NCBI GenBank assembly: GCA_037044905.1
Contig: JBAOKB010000185.1
Location: forward strand, 310,001 to 374,000
DNA: 64,000 nt
Reading direction: 5' to 3'
Origin: Hortaea werneckii
Lineage: Eukaryota > Ascomycota > Dothideomycetes > Mycosphaerellales > Teratosphaeriaceae
How positions within the stretch are numbered: position 1 is the stretch's first letter; the number at the start of each line of letters is the position of its first letter. Below the pieces are notes generated by a model. The model saw nothing but the letters and a program-made list of their open reading frames with translations, ran no database searches and was not told the origin of the DNA. Shown here in pieces: positions 1 through 9,801 of this stretch. Both the position numbers and the translations under genes were made by a program.

Positions 1-522
1 AACGCTGCCGAGATGGATAAGGCGGGATCAACCTCCTCCAGCGAAAATTCCAAGCCCATAGACAAGAAGATCCCACACGAGCATGCCATGTCGGAAGACA
101 TGCGGCCAATCTACCCACCGTCAGTGGCTCCGACAGCGACGACGCATAACGCGCGAAGTCAGAACGGCAGCGACGGTACTGACTATACGGGCCATAGTAT
201 CGACCGCGCATTCCCACCCGCCTACTCCGGCAGCTCCCCCGTCGCCCCGGCCCCGCCAGCTTTCAACGTCGAAGACACGGAGCCCGCGCCTGCCGCCGCC
301 CGTCCTAGCATGGACCGGCCGCGCCCGTCCTTCGACCGCTTACGCTCCAGTATGGATCGGACGCGGCCCTCGTTCGAGGCCAGCAGGGATTTCACCTCCG
401 CCGCCTACTTGTCCCGCGTCGAGAGCAGCCAGTCCCGCGGCGAACGGCCCAGGGATGTCGGCGGGCAGCAGACCCGGGAATCGAGTCGGAGAAGGGACGT
501 TAGCGATGATCTTTTGTCTTGA
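1..522 (+). CDS. C-terminal part of a disordered hypothetical protein (5' partial)
   Basis: The reading frame is open from the first base of the window to the stop at 520-522, so this is the 3' end of a gene that starts outside. The visible 173 residues are rich in Ser, Pro and Arg and look disordered. A near-repeat of the form RPSMDRPRPSFDR followed by RSSMDRTRPSFE lies in the middle. No catalytic motif, membrane segment or signal is visible. I do not recognise the family. Methionines inside the visible part, for example at base 13, are probably internal because the frame continues upstream of them. Confidence 0.55.
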   Translation, partial: NAAEMDKAGSTSSSENSKPIDKKIPHEHAMSEDMRPIYPPSVAPTATTHNARSQNGSDGTDYTGHSIDRAFPPAYSGSSPVAPAPPAFNVEDTEPAPAAARPSMDRPRPSFDRLRSSMDRTRPSFEASRDFTSAAYLSRVESSQSRGERPRDVGGQQTRESSRRRDVSDDLLS

Positions 523-1602
523 GAGAGCGAGCGAGTCAAAGCGAGAGGCAAAAGCGGACGGCCTTTGGTCATGCGTGATGGAAGTTTGGCTTGGAATGCC
601 TGAAGGCACACACACACAGAGAGAGAGAGAGGAACAGAGAAGAAAAAGCGGGGGAAAAGGTTGAAAACCCATCCCCCTTGTATATAACGACCACGCGCCT
701 CGAGGCTCCTTGAGAGCAATTTTGTTCTTTGTTTTTTTATTTTTTTATCCGGGTTCCTGGTTCCGAGGAGAAAAGGAGTCACGATTCGGCGTTCATTAAT
801 AGGGCGAAGTGCGTTGGGGGGTTTGCGGGTTATGGTTTGCCGTTGGCGAAAGGGGAGCAGGAAATGGTGGGTAGACTTTTGTTTTTGGCTCTTGGGGTGT
901 GCGAGAAAGGGAGGGAGGGAGGAAGGGAGGGCAGTGAAGCGCTACGGCGCCTTTAAAAGGCAACAATGAATTTTTTCTTGATTTTTTTTTTGGATGTTGC
1001 GGTTTCCTTGAATGTCTTGCTTTCCATCTTCTTATGTTTCCTCTGTTGGCTACTCCGTTGAAATCTTCTTTGCTCTTTGCGTGGGGCTTAATCCCTTGCA
1101 GGTTGAGCATTAGGAAAAGCCGAGTCCGGGACTGGAAATACCTGCGCTGCTGTGCCTAGACCCTTTGCAGCGTAGTCGATTTATGAAGAAATGTCGGTCC
1201 TGCTCTTGATGTGGCAGAGGGCTCGCAATGGTCACGTGTCTTGTCTTGTTCAAGAAGATGCAGGTGGTCCGATCGAGGCAATGTATCCATATGCCTGGGT
1301 AATGGACATCTCGGTCTGCAAAAGGGGGGCAAAGTGTAGCTTGGGAGTGCCACGTCTGGCGTCAGCAAGTTCAGCTTTTGTCAAAAAACATACATTCTTT
1401 CTAATTTTCTAGGATTCAACTCATTGCTGGGTCTTCCGCTTCTGGCTCAGAGAAGCAAGAACAGATGCTTAACGTCTCAGCCGGCGGAATACTACCACCG
1501 TAGCTAGCCACACGAAAATCATACTCATCAGCCATAGTATCGCCCGTATCTCCCCGGCATCATACGGCTCCTTCACATTGAACCCATCAATGCCTTTCTC
1601 CA
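523..1602. other. Intergenic stretch, simple repeats only
   Basis: No gene is supported here. The stretch holds a CA/GA microsatellite (606-632), T-runs near 735-750 and 978-990, and a purine-rich patch near 905-935. It joins the 3' side of the partial gene to the 3' side of the thioesterase gene, so both flanking genes end towards it. Confidence 0.5.
606..632. repeat. (CA)n(GA)n microsatellite
   Basis: Alternating CA units pass directly into GA units over about 27 bases, just downstream of the stop codon of the partial gene and probably in its 3' untranslated region. Confidence 0.85.
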
Positions 1603-1692
1603 ATCCACCACTCCGCCCAACATCACCACTCCGCCCAACATCACCACTCCGCCCAACATCACCACCCCGCCCAACATCACCACCGCTCCCAA
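1603..1692. repeat. Five-copy 18-bp tandem repeat beside a stop codon
   Basis: Five consecutive 18-base units of the type CATCACCACTCCGCCCAA fill 1603-1692; units two and three are identical and the others differ by one to three bases. The array ends one base before the stop codon (1694-1696) of the minus-strand thioesterase gene. The unit length is a multiple of three, and the minus-strand frame stays open through the array, so loss of the stop would append a Gly/Val/Leu/Met repeat tail. Confidence 0.85.
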
Positions 1693-1693
1693 G

Positions 1694-2568
1694 TCACGAA
1701 CCGCTCCCACCCGCCAACGGCTTATCCCCGACCTCCGGAATCCTCTCCATCAGATACTTCTCCAGATCATCAATCTCCTGCGGCGCCGCCGAATGCACGA
1801 GGCCCGGGTACGTCCTAAAATCCACCTTCCAGCCCCACTCCTGCAGCTTGGCCGCCGTCTGCTGTCCCCACTCGTACCGCACAATGGGATCGCTGTCCCC
1901 ATGCCCCATGAAGATGCCCGTGTCCTTATTCGGACTCTCGGCCGGCACGAGACTCTGCACTTTGTCCCGCAGCAGGAGGTAGGAACTCAGGCCGAAGAAC
2001 ACCTCGAGTTTCGTCGGACACGTGATCCCGGCTAGCAAGCTCATGGCGCCGCCCTGGCTGAACCCGCCGAGCACGATCCGCTCTGTAGGGATCCCGGACG
2101 CGATTTCTTCGGCGATCAGCGCGTGGAAGACTTTCTGTGAGCGTAGGATCCCTGGCTCGTCTTCTGAGGATCGGTTCGCGAGGTCCCCGATATCGGAAAT
2201 GTCGTACCACCCGGGCATGCGCATGCCCATGTTCACGGTGATGGGGATCGAGGGGGCGTTGGGGAAGATGAATTTGGTCTCGCTGAATTTGTTCTGCAGG
2301 CGGTATTGGTCGGCGAGGAAGGACCTGCAGGTGGAGAGGGAGGGATGAGTGGGTTGTTCTTGGTCTTTGGAGAGAGATGAGGGTTTGTTGGAGAGTCTTA
2401 CCATCCTGCGCCACTGTTCGGGTGTCAGTTCATGCTGGTGTCGATGTACTGAAGGGGAGGGGTTGCCGCTTGCCTGTCTCCCAATCCATGGGCTACGATG
2501 ACGGTGGATGTGTGTCGCTTGACCGCTGGCACGACCAGAGCGGCGGCTGAACTCGCCATCTTGGACAT
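1694..2568 (-). CDS. APT1: Acyl-protein thioesterase 1 (APT1/LYPLA type)
   Basis: An alpha/beta hydrolase expected to remove palmitate from S-acylated proteins in the cytosol. Exons: 2568-2474, 2413-2402 and 2324-1694, giving 245 residues, normal for the family. The HGLGDSGAGW motif is rebuilt only by splicing all three exons. The third exon carries PNAPSIPITVNMGMRMPGW, the nucleophile motif GFSQGG, the acid in GHGDSDP and the catalytic His in GLVHSA. Intron 1 uses a GC donor (GCAAGC, 2473-2414) with a CTGAC branch point; exon 2 is only 12 nt; intron 2 (2401-2325) is GT-AG. Starts at 2568 and 2559 are both in frame. The gene is divergent from the dioxygenase gene. Codons shift from C-ending to G-ending towards the 3' end. 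Confidence 0.93.
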
Positions 2569-3139
2569 GTGTGTTGGATCAACTCAGGTTGACTCTTACG
2601 ATCTCCAATGGCAGATGTTAGACTGCAGCAGATGGTCTCGAATGTTTGGGGGACGGACGCCCAATGACGTTGCACCAACCGGGACGCGGAGAGGTTTCCG
2701 CTGTATAGCTCAGCAAGCCGACGGAGATGAGGCTCTAATGTGCTGGCTGCATCATCCTCCTGACAAAGCATCGGTCGCATATGGTAGGAATCTGAGCCGT
2801 TGTCGGCCATGACTTTAAATACATGTAGGTCTCCTAGCTATTTTCAATCCATTTTTCCTAATGCCTCCTTTCCGCGCCTGGCTTCTCATCCTTCTTATCG
2901 CCATCTTACTCGCTTTCCTTCCTTCGACATTACCCCCACAATTTCCCGCAGTTGCCCTTGCGCATCCTCAATTGATTGCAGTGGCTTCTCTGTTCAAGCA
3001 AATCGCCTCCGGGCAACGTCAAAGACTCGGTCTGGTCAAATCTGCCATTATTCCCTCTTCGTCGAACACAGCCAGTCTTGACCGTCCGCCGAGCTTGCAC
3101 ACCACAGCATCAGAGCAAGGACTCAATACGACCATCAAC

Positions 3140-4374
3140 ATGCCTGCCCGCACACCGGTCTATTTCATCTCGCACGGTGGACCCAACGTGATGGAGGAGA
3201 CTGCGCATCCGGCTTATGCTCAGCTCCAGGAAATCGGACGGGAAATTACGCAGAAAGTCAAGCCGAAAGCTATCATCGTAAGTTCTGTGTCTCTTCCCAA
3301 TCGCCTTTCACCTTCTCGTTTCCTTTTAGCTTTTTAGCTTCATGACACCCTTGCCTACCCAATATTTAGGACAAGGATGGCTGAGAGTGAGGAGGGTGGC
3401 GAGGAGGCGAAGACGAGAGAGCCAAAGTCGGGGAGGAAGCGGGGAGCGCCCTCCCCCTTAAAACCTCACTCATCACGCATTCGTCCCTGCATCCCATCAA
3501 ATCACTCCATGTCCACCCAAAAAAAAGGAAAATATCAATCTAACCCCTCACCCACCCTCTCCAACCAGGTACTCTCCGCGCACTGGCAAGCACCCTCCCT
3601 CCTCAAACCGCCCCCGGTCCCCTACACCATCCAAACAGCAGCAGCCCAACCACCCGCACCATCCAAATCTCCTCCCCTCCACCCCCCTCCCACCGCCCTT
3701 AATCTACGACTTCTCCGGCTTCCCACCGCACTACTACCGCAAAACCTTCCCTCACCGCACCTCTCCAGCGCTCGCGGAGCGAATCCTCCAGGCCTTCGCT
3801 TCCGCAGACGGGTTTCAAGTCCAGAGCCATCCCGGATAGGGGACTCGATCATGGCGTCTGGGCGCCTTTTACTTGTATGTTCGACCCTGCGGGCACGAAT
3901 CCCCTGGGGGAGGGGGTGCCGATTGTGCAGGTGAGTTTGCTAGGGAGCGAGGAGGATGGGGAAGGGCATTTCCGGGTTGGGGAGGTGTTGAGGCAGTTTC
4001 GGGACCGCGAGGGGGAAGGGTGTGTGGTTGTGGGTAGCGGGATGGCGGTGCATAATCTGCGGGACTTGTGGGGCGCGATGGCGAGGAGTCGGCAGGTGGG
4101 GGAGGTGGTGACGAGGCCCTTGGGGTATACGGAAGCGTTTGATGAGGCGCTTAGAGAGGCGGTGGAGGGGTCTGAGGGGGAGGTGAGGAGGAAAGGTATG
4201 TTGGGTTTGTTGGAAAGGCGGGATCTGAGGCAGGCGCATCCGAGTTTGGAGCATTTGTTGCCGGTTTTTGTGGTGGCGGGGGCGGCGGGGGAGGAGGAGG
4301 TGGGGAAGCGGCTGTGGACTTTAGGTGAAGGGAGTATGAGTTGGGCGCAGTTTCGGTTTGGGGAGGTGGATTAG
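3140..4374 (+). CDS. DODA-type (LigB family) extradiol dioxygenase, frameshifted twice
   Basis: Resembles the 4,5-DOPA-extradiol dioxygenase family, non-heme Fe/Zn enzymes that open catechol rings. Exon 1 is 3140-3277 (N-terminal SHGGPN metal-binding motif); a 291-nt GT-AG intron follows; exon 2 starts at 3569 with VLSAHW. The next motif, LIYDFSGFPPHYY (3699 on), lies one frame later, and GLDHGVW (3841 on) one frame later again, so two extra bases are implied, one between 3640 and 3698 and one near 3831-3838. No GT donor fits either place. After GLDHGVW the frame is intact to 4374, including HNLR. The corrected product has 313 residues. The frame is open upstream to an ATG at 2861 with a hydrophobic start, but family members begin near 3140. 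It may be a pseudogene or a victim of base-calling errors. Confidence 0.8.
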
Positions 4375-4834
4375 ATGGGGGCTGGCTTTTCTTCTCCTTT
4401 TTCGTTATCTCTCTTCGTTTCCTTGTCACACCTTCTGAAACTTGGGAAAGCTCTCTCTCTCTGTGCTGTTCCTCTCTATGCTCTTCTGCCTCTCATCTTT
4501 GCTTGCTTTTTGACTTTTGCTGCTTCATAGAGGGACTCAGCTCGGTAAATTGGTTAATCGAGTGGCGAAAATCATGGATATGTGATATCTTCACAAGCAA
4601 TGACGATATGGTTGCGAGCTTCGAAGGGTATCATAGCCTTGATTTCTGCGCATGTTTCAATGGCTCACTTCTCTTTTCAAATTCTTTCAGTGGTGATAGT
4701 CGTACAGATATGTACACATGCGTTTCTTTCCCCTCGTTTTGCCCCGCAAAAAGTATCAAACTCCCTGTTCGCTCACGCTCGCATCTCGATGGAAGAAGGC
4801 CTATAGGAATAACAGTCCTCGAGTGTTATCACAG
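4375..4834. other. Short convergent spacer, nothing found
   Basis: The stretch lies between the stop codons of two convergent genes. It is pyrimidine-rich near 4390-4530 and probably holds both 3' untranslated regions. No ORF, RNA gene or repeat is supported. Confidence 0.4.
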
Positions 4835-5440
4835 CTATTGTGATGCCTGGACGAGCCCGGATACCTTGTCCTCGATCGCCTTGTCGTCCAATCCTAAAAG
4901 AGAAAAGTCGAGTCAGTATGTCGCCTTTCCACTTCTATGCGCATCTGGTGTCCCAGAGAGGAATCTCTCCCTTTTTCCCTTTCCGGCACCGAGCAGCTCA
5001 CGACCAAAGACGTTTTTCCATGCTGCGAGCAATCTGGCCGCTTCCTTCTCCATTTTCTCGTTTCACGTAATTTGACAGTTCTCTCCCTCCCCAATCTCTC
5101 CCACATACCTTGCAGATCAGCCATCTTCTCCTTTCCAAACTCGTAGCGGGCAAAGACTCGGGGCTGGATGTTCATCGCTTCTCGGATCAGGATCGGGGTG
5201 TGCGGGTTGTGCTGCTTCATAGTGGGGTAGGCGCGGGTCAGGAAGGATCTGTTGGCATCATGCGAAGACTAGCTGTCAGTCCTTCTGCGGAGTCATGAAT
5301 GGGTAGAAGTCGCTACGGCGCATTTGCGCGAGTCGCAGGAACACGTGATCGTACCGGATGGCGTTGCTGTGGTCGCTGGTCTGGCAGTGGTGAAAGCGCA
5401 GCTCCTTGAGCGCCTTGCTGAAGACGTATTTGCCTGACAT
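4835..5440 (-). CDS. NDUFA2: NADH:ubiquinone oxidoreductase subunit NDUFA2 (CI-B8, 10.5 kDa)
   Basis: An accessory subunit of mitochondrial complex I with a thioredoxin-like L51/S25/CI-B8 fold. Exons 5440-5355, 5248-5109 and 4893-4835 total 285 nt, or 94 residues, the normal size. It begins MSGKYVFSKALKELRFHHCQ; exon 2 carries NPHTPILIREA and PRVFARYEFGKEK, the family signature; exon 3 ends in LDDKAIEDKVSGLVQ. Both introns (106 and 215 nt) are GT-AG and the joins restore expected codons. The gene is divergent from MPC2, another mitochondrial gene, over 318 bp. Confidence 0.95.
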
Positions 5441-5758
5441 TTTTTTCCTTTTCTTGTGTTTTCTTTCTTTTACGCTGTTATCGGGCGCAGAGAGGGTAAT
5501 CAGTAGTGGATGAGTAAGGTGTAGTACGTTATGTACTGTGTATGTAACATCCCATCCACCGACCTCTCCTCGTCGGACTTAAGGACTTGGCACAGAACTC
5601 CGCTTCAGTCGGGAAAGTCTATCGCACCTCCGCCCACTGCTATCTATCGTCCAACTACCTCTGCTCTCCGCTCTCCTCTCCTCTCTCAATCACACCAATT
5701 GCTCAAAGCCGGGACGAAACAATCAAGGGAAAGAAGCAATAGGAAAAGAAAAGAAAAA
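5441..5758. promoter_or_regulatory. Shared divergent promoter region, NDUFA2 / MPC2
   Basis: These 318 bases separate the start codons of two divergent nuclear genes for inner-mitochondrial-membrane proteins, so both core promoters and both 5' leaders must lie here. Pyrimidine-rich tracts flank both start codons (5443-5475 and 5650-5700). No specific factor site is claimed. Confidence 0.6.
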
Positions 5759-6652
5759 ATGTCCGCCCCATTCGCCGCCCGTCTGGGCTTCCGCGCCGCC
5801 AACCGCGCTGCGCCCTCCCTCCGTAACAATGCCACCCGCTTCACCCAGCGTCGCGCCTATCAAGCTCCCGCCGAGAACCCGGCCAATGTCGAGGCCTCCC
5901 CCGCTGCGAAGGGCGAGCCTACCAGCGCCTTTGGCCGCCTATGGAACTCTCCTGTCGGTCCTAAGACCGTTCACTTTTGGGCCCCGATTATGAAGGTAAG
6001 TTCTTCCTTTGGAAATTTGGTTTCGCGGCGATGGGATTGTGGGGTGTGGGTGAGGGGGTTGGGAGGAGGAAATTCTGGAGAAGGAGGAGGAGGAGGACGA
6101 CGATGAAGAAAGGATGGGGTGTGAGATTGATATAAGGCGTCAATGGCTGCTAGTCATGGCATCCTGCGCCTGAACTGTGGGCGGCGAGGAGTGCACCTGC
6201 AACCGTGAACGACAACAGCGCGAACAGACCCCCTTCCCGCGCCCATAAAATCTACATAGCAGCCGCAACCCATCCAAAAAAGAACCCCCAAACCCGCTAA
6301 CCACACCAACGCAAAACAGTGGGGACTCGTCCTAGCCGGCGCGGCCGACTTCGCGCGTCCCGCCGACCAGCTGTCCCTCTCGCAGAACACGGCGCTGATG
6401 GCCACGGGCCTGATCTGGACGCGCTGGTGCTTCGTGATCAAGCCGCGCAACCTGTTCCTCGCCTCGGTCAACTTCCTGCTGTTCTGCGTCGGCGCCACCC
6501 AGAGCACGCGTGTGCTGCGGTACCAGGCCAGCCTGGAGCACAACTCGGTCGAGGAGGAGCTGAAGCAGGCGGGGAAGGAGGAGGAGCGGGATCTGAAGAA
6601 TGTGGTGCAGAACCCTGAGAGCGTGGTGAAGAGCGTTACGAACCCGAAGTAG
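5759..6652 (+). CDS. MPC2: Mitochondrial pyruvate carrier subunit 2
   Basis: One half of the heterodimeric inner-membrane carrier that brings pyruvate into the matrix. Exons 5759-5995 and 6320-6652 with a 324-nt phase-0 GT-AG intron give 189 residues. The N-terminus is Arg/Ala-rich with few acids, as expected for a mitochondrial import signal. The conserved core FWAPIMKWGLVLAGAADFAR spans the splice, followed by the SLSQN, ATGLIWTRW and IKPRN motifs and two further hydrophobic helices (NLFLASVNFLLFCVGATQ). The C-terminal tail is charged. The MPC1 partner is not in this window. Confidence 0.95.
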
Positions 6653-9600
6653 ATGGTGTGAGGGGTTTTTGGGTCGGGTTTGAAGAAAAGAGGTTGTTTG
6701 GACGTGTGGAGGTCCGATTTGGCGAGCTTTGTTGAAGTAGGAGAGGGAGTGAGATGGGTTGTGGCTGGGTGCCTGCTTGGACATATGGGAAACTCGAGGG
6801 GACCTAGCAATCGAGAAGATGGGGTTTCAGAGGGCAGCAACAGAGAGGAGGGAGTGAAGTGTACACATATCCTACGCATTTCGAGGTGGTGGATCCGTAG
6901 ATCCCAGCAACATTTAACGATTTTTTTTTTTTTCTCTTTTTCACCTTTCTACTCTCCTTTACCTTCTCCAGCTAGAGCAATGACAGGGAGGGAGAAAAGA
7001 CACGTAGGATCTCTTCGTATGAGAAATGAAAATGAGCAAGTGAAGAAAGTGTAACAAAAACAAAATATTTGAATATTTGGAAGTGAGAGTTTGGAACGCG
7101 CAAAGAACGGATGGTGTATCTTTGCGTTGGAGTTAAAATATGATCCAAACTTGTCCTTTAAATCCTTGGACAATTTGATCTTTTTGTGCCAGTACCAAAT
7201 ATCCAACACTGGTTTCCTCCAATCGCTACATTCGGGGCACACAGAAAGGCTTGCGTGCGGCGAGAAACAGCATTATGCTTGTCAGCGTGAAAGTGCAAAA
7301 TGGCTATCATATGACAAAACGAAAGAAGAAGAAGGGGGGAAAAAACAAAAAAAAAAAAAAAGAAAAAAGAGGATGATGACAGCGATCATAGCCGCCAGAT
7401 GTCTCACACTAATTCAAAGGGAGGAGAAAAAGTGTTCTTCTTACGGCGGCACTGGCGTTTGACGGCTGTCATAAAAAGTCTCTTTCCTGCTGTACTCATG
7501 TGTATCAATTGGCTTATATGATGTTCGAAGCTCAAGAAAAGGAGGCATCAGAAAGCGACAGGAGGAGAAAGTCTCCTGTGGTGTCTCAGGTTGTTATATG
7601 CCGAAGGGCGAGTCAGGAAGGGAGGGGACGTAGGGAGTGTGTGGTGGGAGAGAGGGAGAGAGAGGGGTTGCTGGCTGCCCTAGCATGCTGTTTGCGCGTT
7701 ATTGGGATAGATTCTTCGCTTGAACCATGAGGAACTAGGGTTCGGAGGAGGCAAAAGGAGTCTGCATCGAGCGTAGCCTACCATTTCCTCGTATGATGAA
7801 CAGCCCTTACCAACTGACCTTCCTTCTTTCCCATGACTCTCTCGCCGAACCCAATCCCTCTCCCATCCTCCTCCCCGATTTTGCGACTCGTCACATCTAC
7901 GCACCGGAGCTGCACGCCTGCACGGTGACCTTTGTACCATGGTTCCAACTCAGCCAGGGGGCATGAGATCATCAAACCCATGAATCCTGTCGTAATTTCT
8001 GCCACGTGGAATGTGCATTGCATCTCCGCAACACCCAGCCCTCATGCAGATGTGGGAGAGGGGGGGCACAACAGGCCTGCAGTCAACCCTGTGCCGCACA
8101 AGCTCGGTGTGGCATCGTAGCACAGAAATGTTGCCGCTGACGACTTCCTTGGTGCGACGGGACAGACGGGGGAGATATGTGTGCTACTTCGTATCTAGGA
8201 GTGTAAGCGTCAGATGGGAGGACCGCTTTCGGTTCGCTGTGCAGGGCTGAGTAAGATGGTGATTTCGACTTTAATTTTTTTCTTCTTTTTCTTTTCGGCC
8301 CTTTTGTGTCTTGAGATGCATTTATTTAGGAGTACATCGTGGTTTGTCTCCGATTCTGCTTAGTTAATGCAATGCCTAGGTAGGTTGGAAAAACCTGGAA
8401 GCCATCGAGTGAGCAGACTTTTAAGGGAAACCCGATCTCATGGTATATGGTAAATTGGTTGGCAGTAGACGACACCACAGTGGAAATTTTGTCCGCGTGT
8501 CTGGCCCTGGCGATGCAGACGGTTTCCTGTATTCCCAGCACATGGTTTCTAACGGACATCGTGGCCCGCATACACGTGCATAGCCGACTGCTAAACGATT
8601 CCAGCATGTGGTTAGCTTAGCGGCATCCGTCAGGTCAGCACATGCAGCCACGCCACGCTTCTGCAGGGAATCGCTTTTGCGGCTCTTCGGCTTCCTCGGG
8701 TTACACAACCTGTCTCCATCCCGTCAACCGCCTTCACAAAAACGTTCTCATCGCCTCCGGAACGTACTATGTACCCTGTCGCGATCTGGATGTGCTTTCT
8801 CCGTGACCATCGCAGGGAAGCGCAACATGCTGAAGATTATGCTGTCTGTCTCGATGGCATACGGCAAGTGCAAACCCAATTGCTGCACCCTCGCCCGGTT
8901 TTTACTTCCCGTCTTCCATCTATGCTTGCAGTAGTGGCAAGGCGAGATTGCGGAGCGACCGCCCTGATACTGCACGCGCTCCCAATCTTGGCGGCCCCCT
9001 TGCGTCTCGCCATGGCCAATCCGGTGCTCATCTCAGGAGCAGATCTCCGCCAGCCTGTTGGCGTTCCGGGATACTGTGCCTCTGCTTGCATTTCTGTACC
9101 GGGGTGGAGATGGCGTGCGATCTTAGGCACGACCCTCTTCACCGCGGCTGACCGACCTCGGATGGTGGCCTGTAGTTTGCTGTGCATTGGTTTGATCTCC
9201 GCCTCCTCATATCTCTCTACCACCGTGGTCAATGGCTACAACGGGAAACTCATCGACTTTAGCCTGAACGAGCGAACAGGTCCCTGACCGGGCGTGCATT
9301 TGGCATCCCCGTGGCTGCCTGCAGCGCCGTTCGCAGCGTTTCGAAACAACCGCCTTCAAATCCAGTGGCCCGATGGTGTTACACACGATCTCGACTAGCC
9401 CGTCTCCACGACCCCGTAGCAAAGAGAGCACCACAAGCCTAGATGCAGAGGCCCAGGATGAACGCTGCCCGCACACCCCCCTAGCAGCCATGCGGCTTCC
9501 CGAGCCTCCGCAAATAACCTTTCATTCCGTGCTCCCTGTCACGCTCATATACTCTGCAGCTTTCCGAGTCGATGGGATTTGTTTTCCCATCTGACGGGCA

Positions 9601-9801
9601 GCAGTGCTTTTATAATATACAAAGCCTCCTCTCCTCTGCCGCAATTGATCGAGCCTTCCCAGATCTAGTCTTAGCATTGCAATTGCTCCCCCATCGATAC
9701 TATCGATTACAAACTTATACTCCTCGCCACCTACTTCATACTGATCTTGCTCATCTACTCCCAACAACCCTTTCTAAGTACAGACCGAAAGCCAAACGAC
9801 C
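6653..9801. other. Long intergenic region without a supported gene
   Basis: About 3.1 kb without a protein motif, tRNA or transposon signature that I can recognise on either strand. It includes T- and A-runs (6920-6935, 7338-7362, 8275-8300), purine-rich patches (7600-7670) and a CCTAGGTA palindrome near 8375. The open frames of 80-170 codons between 8600 and 9490 overlap one another on both strands and resemble nothing; they look like chance openness. The last 200 bases are probably the promoter and leader of the gene starting at 9802. Confidence 0.4.

Noticed and set aside
8608..9490. Several overlapping open frames on both strands
   Set aside because: They overlap in all frames, have no conserved motif, and fit chance openness in GC-rich DNA.
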